A DNA stretch of 24,866 nucleotides from Haplomitrium mnioides. Taxonomy: Eukaryota; Marchantiophyta; Haplomitriopsida; Calobryales. Positions 1 to 10,442 of this stretch are shown piece by piece. Within the stretch, counting starts at the first letter, position 1; the number at the start of each line of letters is the position of its first letter. Made by a program: the position numbers and the translations under genes. The stretch is from contig JBNGIS010035017.1 of assembly GCA_049999725.1 (NCBI GenBank), positions 1 to 24,866 on the forward strand, in the 5' to 3' direction. The notes beneath the pieces were generated by a model. The model was not told where the DNA came from. It saw only the letters and a program-made list of their open reading frames with translations, and did not search any database.

Positions 1-361
1 GCTTGCACTCTTGGCTTTTGGTTGCTTATTGGCTTTGATTTGCATAACTTTGTTGGACTTATCTTGAAGTTATTACTCATTTTTTTAGTTATGTCCTTTG
101 GTTGCTTGGCTTTGGCTTGCACTCTTGGTCATTGCTTGCTTATTGACATTGAGTGGCATAGTTTGGAGTTATGTTGAAGTTGTTACTCATTTGTTTAGTT
201 TGGCTCTTTGTTGCTTGGCTTTGGCTTGCACTCTTAGCTTTCACCTACTTATTGGCTTTGAGTTGCATAACTCTATTGGAGTTATCTTGAAGTTGTTACC
301 TATTTGTTTGATTTGGTTCTTTGGTTGCCTTGTTTTGGTCCGCACTCTTTGTTTTTGCTTG
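1..361. repeat. Satellite array, left block (about 113-bp monomer)
   Basis: Tandem copies of a T/G-rich monomer with recurring words TTGGTTGCTTGGCTTTGGCT, TTGCATAACTC and GTTATCTTGAAGTTGTTACT. The TTGCAT-type landmark falls at about 40, 154 and 263, a spacing of 114 then 109. The array is cut at 361 by the start of an LTR and resumes at 13371. No gene is supported here; an open frame at 98-469 is repeat translation running into the LTR. Confidence 0.92.
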
Positions 362-3348
362 TGTCAGCCACTGATTTGGAGCACTAAAACAAAATTTGAG
401 AAATCGGAAGTAGCATTGGCACAATGTCCCTTTTGCAAGTGTAAAAGTACCTCGAAAACAGCGGATTGACCTCAATCAGCAAATAAAAGCGGATCGCTTG
501 ATCCGAGGAAGGGAATGCAGTGGTGAAGGAGAAGGAAAGGAGGTCTAATAAAGGTGGGCTTGCAGGTTGCTTCGAAATGGAAACAGGGAGCTGTACCCCG
601 CCCGCAAAGGAGGGCACCATCAAAATTCTACGGAAGCAAAGGGGAACTTGTAAGTGCCATCGGAATGCACAAGTCAAGGCCTCGAAGGGAGGAGGGCGCG
701 CCCACCAAGGCGAAGCGATCGAAGGAGGAGAGCGGAGCTACAAGATAGAAATCCAAAGACACTCAAGGAAGAGGGAGACTGCGGAGAATGTCTATAGATG
801 CCACACACTAGAAGCACAGATCGGAGGCAGGAAGGAGGAGTCAAGATCTTTGTAAGAGCGAGCTAGGCCAAGGAGCAGGGGATGCCTCGATCTTGCAAGC
901 GTGAGCAAGCTTTACAAGGGTTCAACCTCTTTTCTTCAAGTCTGCAAATCTTAGCAAAAATGTGGCATCTTCTAAGGGCTTTGAAAGATCCCACGGAAAC
1001 GTGGTGACTCTAGAGCGTTTCAGGGGATTCTATGGATGATGTGGCAGCTCCAGGGAGTTTGTGGGTCTTCACGGAGAGGTGGCAAACCTCGAAGAGCTTA
1101 ACAACGAGACTCAGCCTCCCTAAGTGGGGAGCCTAGTTAAGTGGGTTCCGAGTGATCTTCCGATGTGGACAGCCCATTTAACAGAGATCCATTGCAATGC
1201 CCAAATGGAAGGAGCAAGGAGGGACCAGCCAAAAGGATGGTCTATTGACGGTTTGATCGGAAGAGGAAGGGCTGAGTCGCCGAAAGGACGATCTATCAAA
1301 GATCCAGAGTGGACGAGGTGGAAAGTTCGAAAGAGTGCAGATGCGATATTTGAAGGTTTGACGGAGTTGTGTGAGAGGTTGGTTCCAATGGTGCCCTTGT
1401 AGTTCTTATTTCGAGTGGGGTCACAACTTAGCGAAGGGAGCCTTGAGAGCGTATTGTTCTTATCACAAGATGGCTGTGAAACGACGACAAACGGTATTGT
1501 TCTTACTCGGCGAGGGAAGGACTTTGCGGATGACGTATCATCCGCGGAAGAGAGGAGGAAGTCAGCGGGTCAACTACGGAACCCAGTCAAAGTGACGGTC
1601 CGCCTACGTAGCCCTTTGCGAGGTGGCGTCGAAGACGTGGCTGCGGATGACTTGGCATTTAAGGATGGTCTGAGGGGTCCTCCGGGTCAGAGTTGAGTCA
1701 ACCACAGAACCAAGTCAACACAACGGTCAGACTACCCCTTTGCGGGGTGGCGTCGGACGGCGCGACTCGGAAGGAAGTCAACTGCGAAAATGTGGCGGCT
1801 TTCGGGAGTCCGTGGGCGACATTGGAGGCTTCAAAGATGACCGTTAAAATCCGATTGGCCCTCAATCGTACTGACAGGTGTCACCATTCCAAGAAGTGGT
1901 TGCTAACAAGAAAAACAACCAAGTCCGATGTAGAGGAAAGGAGCGATCTTGATCAAGAAATACTGAGAAGCGACGCGCGCCTACCATGGGGTATAGTAGA
2001 TCTAGGTCACTGCGACGATTGAAGGGTTGATGTCCAAGGAGACTAGAGATGCGACGGTGATCTCGAGACAAGGGAATCGCAACAAGGCAAGGCATGAGTG
2101 GGAATCCAGTGAGAAGCTACGTGAAGCGAGTGATCTCGCGCTGGGGGCAAACCGCGAGTGGAGGTGGATTGGAGGGGCGTCGAGAATCGTTGGGTGAGGA
2201 GCTCTAGAGGCTCGATGGATCCAGGTGAACTAATCCCTATAAGTGGACCAAGAGCAGAGGTGGATCGATACGTGAGTCTAAAAGGGATTCTAGCCAGTTG
2301 AGAAATCGGGAGAGGTTGCCAAGTGAGGAGCTTGGAGTCGTCTCTGCATTCCTTGTGCGGGAGCATCAACCCAGAGTGCTCGATACCACTGGTGTAATTC
2401 TTCAAGTGGAGCTGAAAGGGAGGGAGGGCTGCGTTAGTGCCCACGCATTGTAGAGTAAGACCTGTCAAGGCTTGGGGTGGAGTGGGCTATCTGCAATCGG
2501 GAAGACTGTCTTCCAAAGGTGGAAGTGAAAGAAATCCTCTTCCTAGCTTGAGGAAGTAAACTCAAGGCTTCTCACGAGGGAAGTTAAAAAGACTATTTGG
2601 AGAGGGGTGTGTGGGTGGAAGTTGGTGTGAAGGTTGGAATGCAGTATGTAATTCAAATAGGAGGGATCTGTTGGTGAGGTCAAGGTCAGAGGGCCTTCAA
2701 GGACTCTGTTATGTTGCAGTACATTGTATAGATGTGTTTATGCGTATGTTCATAGTTAGATTCGCATGTTGCATTTTGTGTTCAAGAGACATTTTAGACT
2801 AGGACATATCAAGACCAGTTGAGTAGACCCTGGGACAGCCTTGGAGGGAGAGTCAAGTCCCTCAACACAATCTTGTGATCATGAAGGTTAATGCTCATTG
2901 TTCCTGACTCTATTTTATAGTTTAGGCCTTAGTTCATATTAGGCTAGCTAGGAATCGCATTTGCATAAGTTCATGTGACAACCTTGAGAGGGGGAGTTCA
3001 GTCCTCTATCATTGTTCATTGGTGCAGGTCACAACACTTTTCTGCCCCAAAGCATACACAAGGTGGTAGGGTCTTAGATTTGGACCCTTCAAATAAATTG
3101 AAGGAATTACACGAGGATGTTGGGTGTGGTAAATGTGGACTTGGTGTTATGAATGTATGACTACATTGTAAGTTGAAGAGAGTGAGTGGTGAATAACATG
3201 CTTGTAAGGAAGGAGAGGATCTTTAAGGCCTCAAAGTGATAACTGGCAAGGGGCCATCTTAGCAAAGAACCCAAAAGCCTTGAATCTGTCCTCTCTTGCC
3301 TTCCAAGTGGCACCTGAAAAGGTTAAGGCCTAAAGTTGAGGAGTGACA
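362..3348 (+). repeat. 5' LTR of the gypsy element (2987 bp)
   Basis: It begins TGTCAGCCACTGATTTGG and ends GAGTGACA, so it has TG...CA ends within a 5-bp inverted pair TGTCA/TGACA. It matches 10443-13370 along its whole length. It is about 59 bp longer than the 3' copy, mainly through a duplication of about 52 bp at 1207-1310 that is single in the 3' LTR. A further internal repeat of about 128-bp period starts at 1580 and 1708, with shared blocks around CCCTTTGCG and GGTGGCGTCG. Open frames inside it appear incidental; none is clearly conserved between the two LTRs as protein. Confidence 0.93.
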
Positions 3349-3366
3349 TGGATTTTTAGCGCTAGA
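3349..3366 (+). promoter_or_regulatory. Degenerate primer binding site
   Basis: TGGATTTTTAGCGC follows the LTR directly. It keeps the TGG that pairs with a tRNA CCA end and resembles a worn initiator-Met type site, which normally begins TGGTATCAGAGC. The placement is right; the match is weak. Confidence 0.45.
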
Positions 3367-3448
3367 AGGAGGGCCAAAGGTTTGGAGAAACTTGAGACCA
3401 ACCCGAACCCAAGGAAGAGTGGTGGACATAAGGGACTTCTGGGTGGAA

Positions 3449-5111
3449 ATGGTAGTAGCCAGTGGAGGGATGGCCAATCCAGTACCCCCTTCTGGGCTTC
3501 GGGGCCGATTTAAGTACAAATCCTTCAAAGGATGCCTGAAGGATGACCCAGATGCATGGCTGGACAACTTGGAGAACACTGTAGCAGCAAATGGTGAAGC
3601 TCACGTGAAAATTGGGATCCTACCAGTAGTTTTGAAGGGAGAAGCTCAGCCCTGGTACAAGGATTTTTCTGATAATGTCAAGCGGGATTGGCATGCATTC
3701 AAGGCAGCCTTTATTGCATAATTCCAAGGGATCGGAGAAGAGACGGAGGTGTTGATCAAGATGGGTCAGCTCAGAATGAAGAAGGAGTCCGTGAGGAGAT
3801 TTCTCCAGCGATTCAAGAAGGTGACGCGGAAGATGAACCCGCCAGCCACTAATGGGATGCTCACGGCATGGTTCCTTGTAGCTCTACCCAGGAGAATTGG
3901 AACCTGGGTGAGACAAATGAACCCACAGACTTTGGAGGACGCAGTCAATACAACTCAATCCCATGTCAAAGCTGCAATCACTAGTTCCCACAGGAAGGCA
4001 CGGGCCAAATACGATAATGATAATTCTTCAGACACCTCGGACAGTGACGAGGAAACAGATGAGAGTTCCAAATCCTCCTCGGAAGGCGAGAATGAGTCAA
4101 GCAGCAGCAACTCAGAGGAGGACCGATCATCCAGAAAAAAAAAAAAAAAACGAAAAATGATCTCAAGAAGAAGAAGCATGCCAAGGAGGTCAGTCATCGC
4201 AAAGAGGCCAGCAAGGGGAAGTACAAGAAAGCTGAACCCGAACCCAAGGTGAGCAAGAAGCCAGGGGGAGAGATCGAATCGAAGGGCTGAGCGCCAAGAT
4301 GGAGGTGATGAACATCCTCTTGGCATGGATCAGACCAGAACGTAGGCCCCTTCCCACCAGGAGAGTAGGAGTCTGGTGCGTTAGATGCAAGCAGCACGGA
4401 CACTCCCCTCAGGAATGTCCGAATGATAATAATGCTATGCATTACATGAGGGAGAAAGCGCCAGAATACGTGAGAGAAGAGGTTGAATATGTCATGGTCC
4501 TAGGAGGCCTCGGAAACAGTGTATCAAATCAGTGGGGGCCTCAAACAATGCTTAGCAGACCCGTTGGAGGGAGCGGAGGGTAGGTGAATCAATGGGCTAC
4601 CAATCGGCCACCCATGACAACGATCATGGTGTGTTGGAATTGTGGCCAGCCCGGCCACATTTNNNNNNNNNNNNNNNNNNNNNNNNNNNNNNNNNNNNNN
4701 NNNNNNNNNNNNNNNNNNNNNNNNNNNNNNNNNNNNNNNNNNNNNNNNNNNNNNNNNNNNNNCCAGCCCGACCACATTTCCTCCAATTGTTTGGAGCCGC
4801 GAAAGAGCGATTATGGCCAACCACCTCCTTTGTGCTTCAAATGCAAGAAGGAGGGGTATGTGGTTGTCAATTGCCCAACTAGAAGGCCCGATGCACCCCT
4901 TGGGCCAAGCGCGAATCCTCCTCCCCCCACAATTATCAATCTAATCACCTTGGAGACGGAGGAGGAAGCAGAATTACCAGGGTGGGAGACTCCCACCCCT
5001 AAGGATTGTTTTCGGGTGGTAACCAGAGCTAGAGCAAAGGCCAAAAAGAGGAGCCAGAAGAAGCCTGAGCGGAAGGCCAAGAAGGAGGCGGCTCAAATGA
5101 CCTCATCATGA
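3449..5111 (+). pseudogene. gag: gag: capsid-like region plus CCHC zinc knuckles, broken
   Basis: The structural polyprotein region of the retroelement. I chose the ATG at 3449; the frame is open further upstream but without ATG. The first part carries the WLDNLE...LKGEAQPWYKDF pattern of plant gypsy Gag (about 3550-3665). A serine- and acid-rich stretch (about 4020-4130) and a lysine run follow. Knuckles: CVRCKQHGHSPQEC (about 4378-4420) is complete CCHC; CWNCGQPGH runs into an N gap; QPDHISSNC is the tail of another; CFKCKKEGYVVVNC has Tyr in place of His. Damage: TAA at 3719, a frameshift at the A14 tract (about 4136-4150), TAG at 4581 and TGA at 5109. The last part is basic (KAKKRSQKKPERKAKKEA). 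Confidence 0.85.
4663..4762. other. Assembly gap of 100 N inside the zinc-knuckle repeats
   Basis: Exactly 100 N. Both sides carry nearly the same word: GCCAGCCCGGCCACATT before the gap and CCAGCCCGACCACATTT after it. This suggests tandem knuckle units that the assembly could not resolve. The true length is unknown, and any translation across the gap is meaningless. Confidence 0.95.
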
Positions 5112-5975
5112 AATGATTTAGATTATCAGAGGGATTATCCGAAGTGGTTCTACCCGAAGCAGCAGGACCATGTGAGGAGGCAATTGGAGGCTTTGGAGGC
5201 CCTGGAGGAGGAACAAGCAGCGGAAGAGACCCTCAAGGAGGTCCGTAAGCAGCAGGGAGGGACCTAGGAGGCATATGCAAAGGTGGCAGCTACAGAAGAG
5301 GGGACAAGGCCCCTACAACATTCAAGCGGATTTGCGATATTGTCCTGTGACGGCCACAATGGGCCAACTCATCAAAGACAACCCACTGCATCGAAGGTAG
5401 CTCTGTGAATTACTGATGGGAGCTAAAAAGGAGAAGGAGGCTACCCAAGGTGGGAGCTCCAGCAGATTTGCAGTTGGTCTGTGAAGACAAGAGGGGCCTG
5501 AAGATCGACATATAGATCGCGGGGTGCACACCGTCCTTAGCGCCCGTAGATGGAGGGGCATTAGTCAACATTATGGTGGAAGAGACGACTCACAAATTGG
5601 GATTCACGGAATTCCAACATACAGCCCGAATCATGAGGCTAAAGGATGGGTCAAGAGTAAAGGCATTGGGCTCCCTCCTCCAAATACCAACATTCATCGG
5701 AGGGAAGGAGTTTAAACTGAATTATCTGGTAATGCGACCCGCTTGAGCATCTCTATACCTGTGTTGATTGAAAGGTCGTGGCTGTATGGGCCAGAGTTAT
5801 GCACAACTAGGGGAACTCCACATTGGTGTTCGGCCTGTGAAGGCATGGGATGGTTTTGTGAAGATCTTAATGTGCTTAAACCCCTGTCATAGAATGGGAT
5901 GCATTTTGATGAAGTATGGAGAAGACTTAGAAGTTATTAGGATAAACTTAGATTTGATCGGTTTTCTTCAATATG
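5112..5975 (+). pseudogene. pol: pol, protease region, broken
   Basis: Retroviral-type aspartic protease that would process Gag-Pol. A Glu-rich linker (about 5112-5260) precedes the protease. The active-site motif reads APVDGGALVNIM at about 5540-5575; many plant Ty3/gypsy proteases have DGGS/DGGA where others have D-T/S-G. A beta-strand-rich stretch follows (FQHTARIM, GSRVKALGSLLQIP, FKLNYLVM), and then, in another frame, RSWLYGPELCTTRGT (about 5773-5815), a trace of the usual GRxWL motif at the protease C-terminus. Stops include TAG at 5266 and TGA at 5744, and at least one frameshift lies near 5750. The frame ending at 5975 joins across the nested insertion to the frame that resumes at 6937. 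Confidence 0.75.
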
Positions 5976-6936
5976 TGTAGAATTGAGTACAGAGTAAATT
6001 TTGTTCTTATTAGAAATGTTCAGAAGCTGATATTTTATACAGGGATATAATATTTCTTAAGTAGCTAGTAAAAATTTACAGAAATGAAAAAGCTCTTGCA
6101 AACCAAAAGTTATAACCGGTCAAAGTTTCAAAAAGGAGTTGCAGAAAGTCAAAATATAGAGTATCTACAAATTAGAAAATACAAATATTATTATATGGGT
6201 AGAAAGCTTACTTGACAAGCTTTCCAACAAGGTATATTAGAGGCAAATTGACTTAGTATTAATGACTTTATAGAGATTCTTCTAGAATAGACTAAAGAGG
6301 AGAAAAGTCAATTTGTTCTTTGACTTATTCTTTGAGGGAATCTCGAAGTATCATCTTAGGAATTGTTTGTAGGGTTGAAATACAAGGTAGAAAAGTCTTG
6401 GACTAATTGTTGAGATTCTTTGACAAGAGAAGCTCCAAATGAGAAGCTTCTTCTTGAAGTAGAAAACAAAAGGTGGAGATACTTGAGGAGCACTTGTAGG
6501 AATTAATAATTAGAGAGATAATCACCATAGATTCTTTACCTAGGGTAATAGAATATTTAGTTTTACTCCTAGTAACTATCTAGACTATTATATAAGGAGG
6601 AGGAGAAGAGAGGAGAGGGGCTTGAGTTGGAACTTGGTTTTCATTTAGAGATTTTAGATTTGAGAGTTGTGAGAGACCTTTGGAGAAGAGCTTGGAGGAG
6701 CTCTTGGAGAAGCTACTTTGAAAACTCATTGGAGGGCAAGCACTTGAGGAGTAGTCTTTTATAGAGTAAGGAGTGTGTTGAGAATTAGAAGGGTGAGAGC
6801 AAGAGTGTTTTGTATGAGAGCATTTGGAGTAAAGAGTGAGGATTTCCACAATATTTTTGTATTGAGTATTCTTCCTTTGTAGATTTTGTTGTGGATTGAT
6901 GATTGCATCCACACTTCAACCCACCTCTCATATTCA
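5976..6936 (+). mobile_element. Probable solo LTR of another retroelement nested in pol
   Basis: About 960 bp of AT-rich non-coding DNA between the protease and reverse-transcriptase parts. Proposed ends are TGTAGAATTG and CATATTCA (TG...CA), flanked by ATATG (5971-5975) and ATGTG (6937-6941), a 5-bp duplication with one change. A TATATAA box lies at 6589-6595, as expected for an LTR promoter. Removing the insert joins an open frame before it with the acidic frame after it (SEAEYDSEWSEEEED). I do not recognise the family. Exact ends could be off by a few bases. Confidence 0.55.
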
Positions 6937-7406
6937 ATGTGCACTCAACATCAAAGTCACATGAGGAGAAACCGGCAAAGCCTCTAGCTTCACAAGCCTC
7001 GAAAAAACGACGATGCACTATGGTCATATTCCTCACTTGGGGGAAACATAGTCCGAGGCAGAGTATGACAGTGAGTGGTCTGAAGAAGAAGAAGACTCAA
7101 AATGCCACTACTAAGTGCAGATGGTGAGCAAAGCGACAGAGGAGGATCTGTTGGAAGCTGTGGTGTCCATCAACCAGATTGAATTTTCCACATATGATGG
7201 AACAGAGCACCAATAGAGGAAATCAGCGGAAGATCAAACCAAAAGTGAGGACACTAGGACTTAGAGAGAAGAAAGGTCCGAAGTGTCTCATCAAATGAGG
7301 AAAGCAAACACGAGAAGGTCCGAAGAAGCTTCTTGGGAGGAGGGCAGAGTGCGACTGGCTACTCTGATCCCAGCAGGAGACAACATGGGAGTGAAATGAG
7401 ACAAGA
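6937..7406 (+). pseudogene. pol: pol, linker between protease and reverse transcriptase
   Basis: Continuation of the polyprotein after the nested insert. One frame reads through GETGKASSFTSLEK, then HYGHIPHLGET and SEAEYDSEWSEEEED, then EEDLLEAVVSINQIEFSTYD, with stops such as TGA near 6961 and TAG near 7050. Composition is acidic and then mixed, as in the spacer upstream of the reverse transcriptase in related plant elements. The later part (7200-7400) carries several stops and no clear motif. Confidence 0.5.
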
Positions 7407-8402
7407 GTGGTGCGAGATGCCAAGCACAAGCAACTAGTGGTCCGAGAAGGACACAACTTCCACATAGTCTCCCAATTGCCTAGAGAAGCGGAGCGGGATC
7501 TCACCAATCTCTTGCACAATTTCAGTGATGCCTTCGCCTCAAGTCACGTAGATCTGAAGAGAGTCCCGAGAGAATTGGGGGAGCATCGGATCGACTTGGA
7601 ACCCACAACGATCCCAGTGCGACAGAGGCAATACCGGATGAATCCTCGATTATCCTTGTTGGTAAAGGAGGAGATAGACAAACTCCTAGAAGCTGATTTC
7701 ATTTACTACGTCCTCAACAGTGAATGGGTGTCCCCCTTGGTAGTGGTGCCCAAGAAGGTGGGACAGGACGGGGAGAAGAAGATCCGAGTATGCCAAGATT
7801 TTTGGAAGCTAAACGATGTCACAAAGAAGGACCACTATTCATTGCCTTTCACGGATGGGGTATTGGATCTGGTGGCAGGGCAGGAGGTGTAGAGCTTCCT
7901 TGATGGGTACTCAAGATACAACCAAATCTGGATCTGGGAAGAGGATCAGCTCAAGACAGCATTCACCGCGGAATAGGGGGTGTTTGCTTTCAGGAGAATG
8001 CCATTCGGATTATGCAATGCACTAGGTACTTTCCAACGAATGATGATGAATATCTTCCACGACTATCTTCGAAAGTTCTTAGAGGTGTTTATTGACAATT
8101 TTGTGGTGTATGGCAAGCTGGAGAACCACGAGCGGGATGTGAGGCTCACCCTCCAAAAGCGCAGAGAAACGGGGTTGAGATTACACCCGGGCAAGTGCTT
8201 CTTCGAGGTGAAGGAGGGGATACTCCTCGGACACCAGATTTCAAGCAGAGGGGTAGAGGTGGATCAGGAGAAGATCACCAATTGGCTGAATGTTGCATTT
8301 CCCACCAGTCTGAAGGAGGTGCAAGGATTTCTAGGGTGCGTTAGGTACTACCAAAGATTTATCGACCAATTCACCTCAGTAGCTCTACCCCTCTTTCAAT
8401 AG
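7407..8402 (+). pseudogene. pol: pol, reverse transcriptase, catalytically broken
   Basis: RNA-dependent DNA polymerase domain of the gypsy element. Visible in order are EHRIDLEPTTIPVRQRQYRM (about 7576-7640), EADFIYYVLNSEWVSPLVVV (about 7690-7750), KKIRVCQDFWKLNDVTKKDHY, SFLDGYSRYNQIWI (about 7893-7935), FAFRRMPFGLCNALGTFQRM (about 7984-8045) and then EVFIDNFVVYG. The last is the catalytic box, which is normally DD and here reads D-N, so the enzyme would be dead even without the stops. Downstream are LHPGKCFFEV, GILLGHQIS and FLGCVRYYQRFI, as expected for gypsy. TAG stops lie at 7890 and 7974 and close the stretch at 8400; all stay in one frame. Confidence 0.93.
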
Positions 8403-8930
8403 ACCAAGGAGGGTAGCGTATTTGAGGCCACTCCTGAAAGGCTAGGAAGCTTCAGGGAATTGAAGACGAGGCTGGCAAGCGCCCCTGTGTTAGTCCCTCC
8501 TAGCTGGAGGAAGGACTTTCATGTGATGATTGACGTATCTGGGTTCTGCATAGGTTTAGTGTTGTCCCAAGTGGATGAGAAGGGACGTGATCACCCAATC
8601 TACTTTGCCAGTAGGCTACTAGCACCAGCAGAAAAGAACTACTCTGCCGCAGATTGAAAAGCGTTGGGAATCATCTATGCCCTGAAGAAATTCAAGCACT
8701 ATTTGTTGCATTACAAAGTATTCTTCCACACGGATCACAATGCACTCAAGTACATGGTGAACAAGCCAGAGGTCACTGGTCGGATTGCGAGATGGGTGCT
8801 TCTCCTGCAAGAGTTCAATTTTGAAGTCAGGATCAAACCAAGGAAGAAGCATAGCAATGCAGACTTCTTCTCCAAGATTGCTGGACCCACCAATCAAGAG
8901 GAGGTAGGTGATGAATTCCTTAATGAGGAC
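8403..8930 (+). pseudogene. pol: pol, RNase H domain, broken
   Basis: RNase H, which degrades the RNA strand of the replication hybrid. It continues in the reverse-transcriptase frame after the TAG at 8400. Motifs: FHVMIDVSGFCIGLVLSQ (the first catalytic Asp in IDVS, about 8518-8570), HPIYFASRLLAPAEKNYSA (about 8593-8650), ALGIIYALKKFKHYLLHYKV, FHTDHNALKYMV (the TDH Asp, about 8727-8762) and RIARWVLLLQEFNFEV, then KHSNADFFSKI (NAD Asp, about 8850-8880). A TGA at 8655 replaces a codon just before KAL, where the family has the catalytic Glu segment (usually ERE), so that residue appears lost. Confidence 0.88.
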
Positions 8931-10017
8931 ATGTTCCAAGTAAAGGTTGGGAGGACCATGGATTATGCAATCATCACCGAGTTCCTCTGTTCTGCTCAGC
9001 TTCCCCAAGGCAGCAGCAGAGAGGAGGCTGCTGTGTTCCTCCGGAAGGTCAAGCCATACCTCTTAATCAAAGGTGTACTACATAAGAGAGGGTATGACAG
9101 GATGATCAGACGTTGTCTAGAGCAAGATCAGTCCACAGTGGTGATGCAAGCACTCCATAGAGAGGAGACAAGAGGCCACTTTGCAGCAGACACCACAATC
9201 AAGAAGATCTTGGATGCAGGATATTGGTGGCCTACCTTGCCCAAGGATGTGCATTTTTGGGTGGAGCAGTGCGATGCGTGCCAAAGGATGGGGAGGTCGA
9301 CAGCAAATCAACACCACCTTCTGGTGCCCATCATTCCCCTGGCACCTTTTGAGAAGTGGGGGATCGACTTCATCGGGCCAATTGCACCTTCCACTCGGAA
9401 GGGCAACAAATATGTATTGTTGGCCACGGATTATGCCACACAAGTGGGTGGAGGCTAGAGCCATTAGGAAGGATGATACCAAGACAGTGGCAGCCTTCCT
9501 CCATGAGCAAATGTTCTGCAGATTCGGGCCTCCTTTGGAGCTGGTCAGTGATCAGGAGACTCATTTCATCAATCAGGTAATCTGAGACCTGACCAATCGA
9601 TACCTGATCAAGCACAAACGGACCACTGCTTACCACCCCAAGGCTAATGGCATGATAGAGAGAGCCAATGGGATCATGGAGAAGATCTTCAGTAAGACAG
9701 TGGCAGCTAACAAAGCAGATTGGGACCTCAAGCTGCTCACCGCTACCCACGCATACAACTTGGCTTACAAAACCACAACGGGCCATTGCCCCTACTTTTT
9801 GGTCTTTGGACAACATGCCCTGGTGCCAATGGAGTATGAGGTGCCCACCAAGAGATTGCTGGAGCATGAGAAGATGGTTGAGGATCAAAGCAGGAGGGAA
9901 AGGCTCTATCAGCTAGAGAGCCTGGAGGAAACCAGAGAGTTAGCCCAATGGAGGTTGGAGCACCAACAAGAGCTTAGAAAGAGGCAACATGATAAGGGGC
10001 TCAAACTAACTAACCTC
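8931..10017 (+). pseudogene. pol: pol, integrase, broken
   Basis: DDE integrase that inserts the cDNA. The HHCC zinc-binding part is visible: HREETRGHF (about 9155-9182) and CDACQR (about 9271-9288). The catalytic core has WGIDFIGPI (first Asp, about 9358-9384), ELVSDQETHF (second Asp, about 9538-9567) and KANGMIERANGIMEKI (catalytic Glu, about 9640-9688). A frameshift lies near 9440-9455, where the first frame ends in QVGGG and the next continues as KWVEARAIRKDDTK. A TGA at 9583 interrupts the core. The C-terminal part has LAYKTTTGHCPYFLVFGQHALVPMEYE, split over two quotable words, a typical gypsy motif. The stretch ends with a TAG at 10018. Confidence 0.93.
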
Positions 10018-10271
10018 TAGGAGGGAAATCTGGTGCTATTGTATATGACAATAGGTTTGTGCACTTCCTTGGAAAATTGCACACAAGATGAATGGGGCCA
10101 TTCATGTTGAGGAAGCTACATCAGAATGGGTCAGCAAAGCTGGAGACACTGGAGGGGCACAAGTTCGCAAACCGGATGCACTTTGACAGACTTAAAATGT
10201 ATGAGATTCAGGAAGAGAGAGGAGAGGGGCCAATTGTGACCTCATCAAAGGTGGCCAGCCAGCAGGGGTAA
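10018..10271 (+). pseudogene. pol: pol, C-terminal end after integrase
   Basis: Continuation beyond the TAG at 10018. It first reads EGNLVLLY, the usual G-D-x-V-L-L/W-Y block, then shifts frame near 10050 to FVHFLGKLHTR, MGPFML and LEGHKFANRMHFDRLKMY, equivalent to the post-integrase GKL...GPF...N..RLK segment of plant gypsy elements. It ends at a TAA at 10269-10271. No chromodomain is seen. Confidence 0.75.
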
Positions 10272-10274
10272 GTT

Positions 10275-10306
10275 GTGTGTGTGTATGTGTGTGTGTGTGT
10301 GTGTGT
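10275..10306. repeat. GT microsatellite
   Basis: A run of GT dinucleotides interrupted once by AT, followed by a G7 run around 10311-10317, in the short non-coding stretch between pol and the 3' LTR. Confidence 0.95.
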
Positions 10307-10426
10307 TTTGTGGGGGGGCGTTTTGTGAGGTTGTATTGCAGCAGTTACGAAGGCCAGCCAATGACCACTCATAGGAGGCAATCAGCAGAGAAGGGAGATG
10401 AAGGGTGTTCGCAAGGTTGCTTCACA

Positions 10427-10442
10427 CTTGAAGGGGGAGTTA
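10427..10442 (+). promoter_or_regulatory. Polypurine tract before the 3' LTR
   Basis: GAAGGGGGAGTTA ends directly at the TG of the 3' LTR. It is the purine run from which plus-strand DNA synthesis of an LTR retroelement starts. Confidence 0.8.

Noticed and set aside
98-469. Hydrophobic open frame of 123 codons at the left edge
   Set aside because: It is satellite translation that runs into the LTR.
362-3348. Several open frames of 60-140 codons in the LTRs
   Set aside because: They are not kept intact in the 3' LTR in the same frame and show no motif.
3955-4442. Minus-strand frames across gag
   Set aside because: They are shadows of the plus-strand Ser/Asp-rich and Lys-rich coding.
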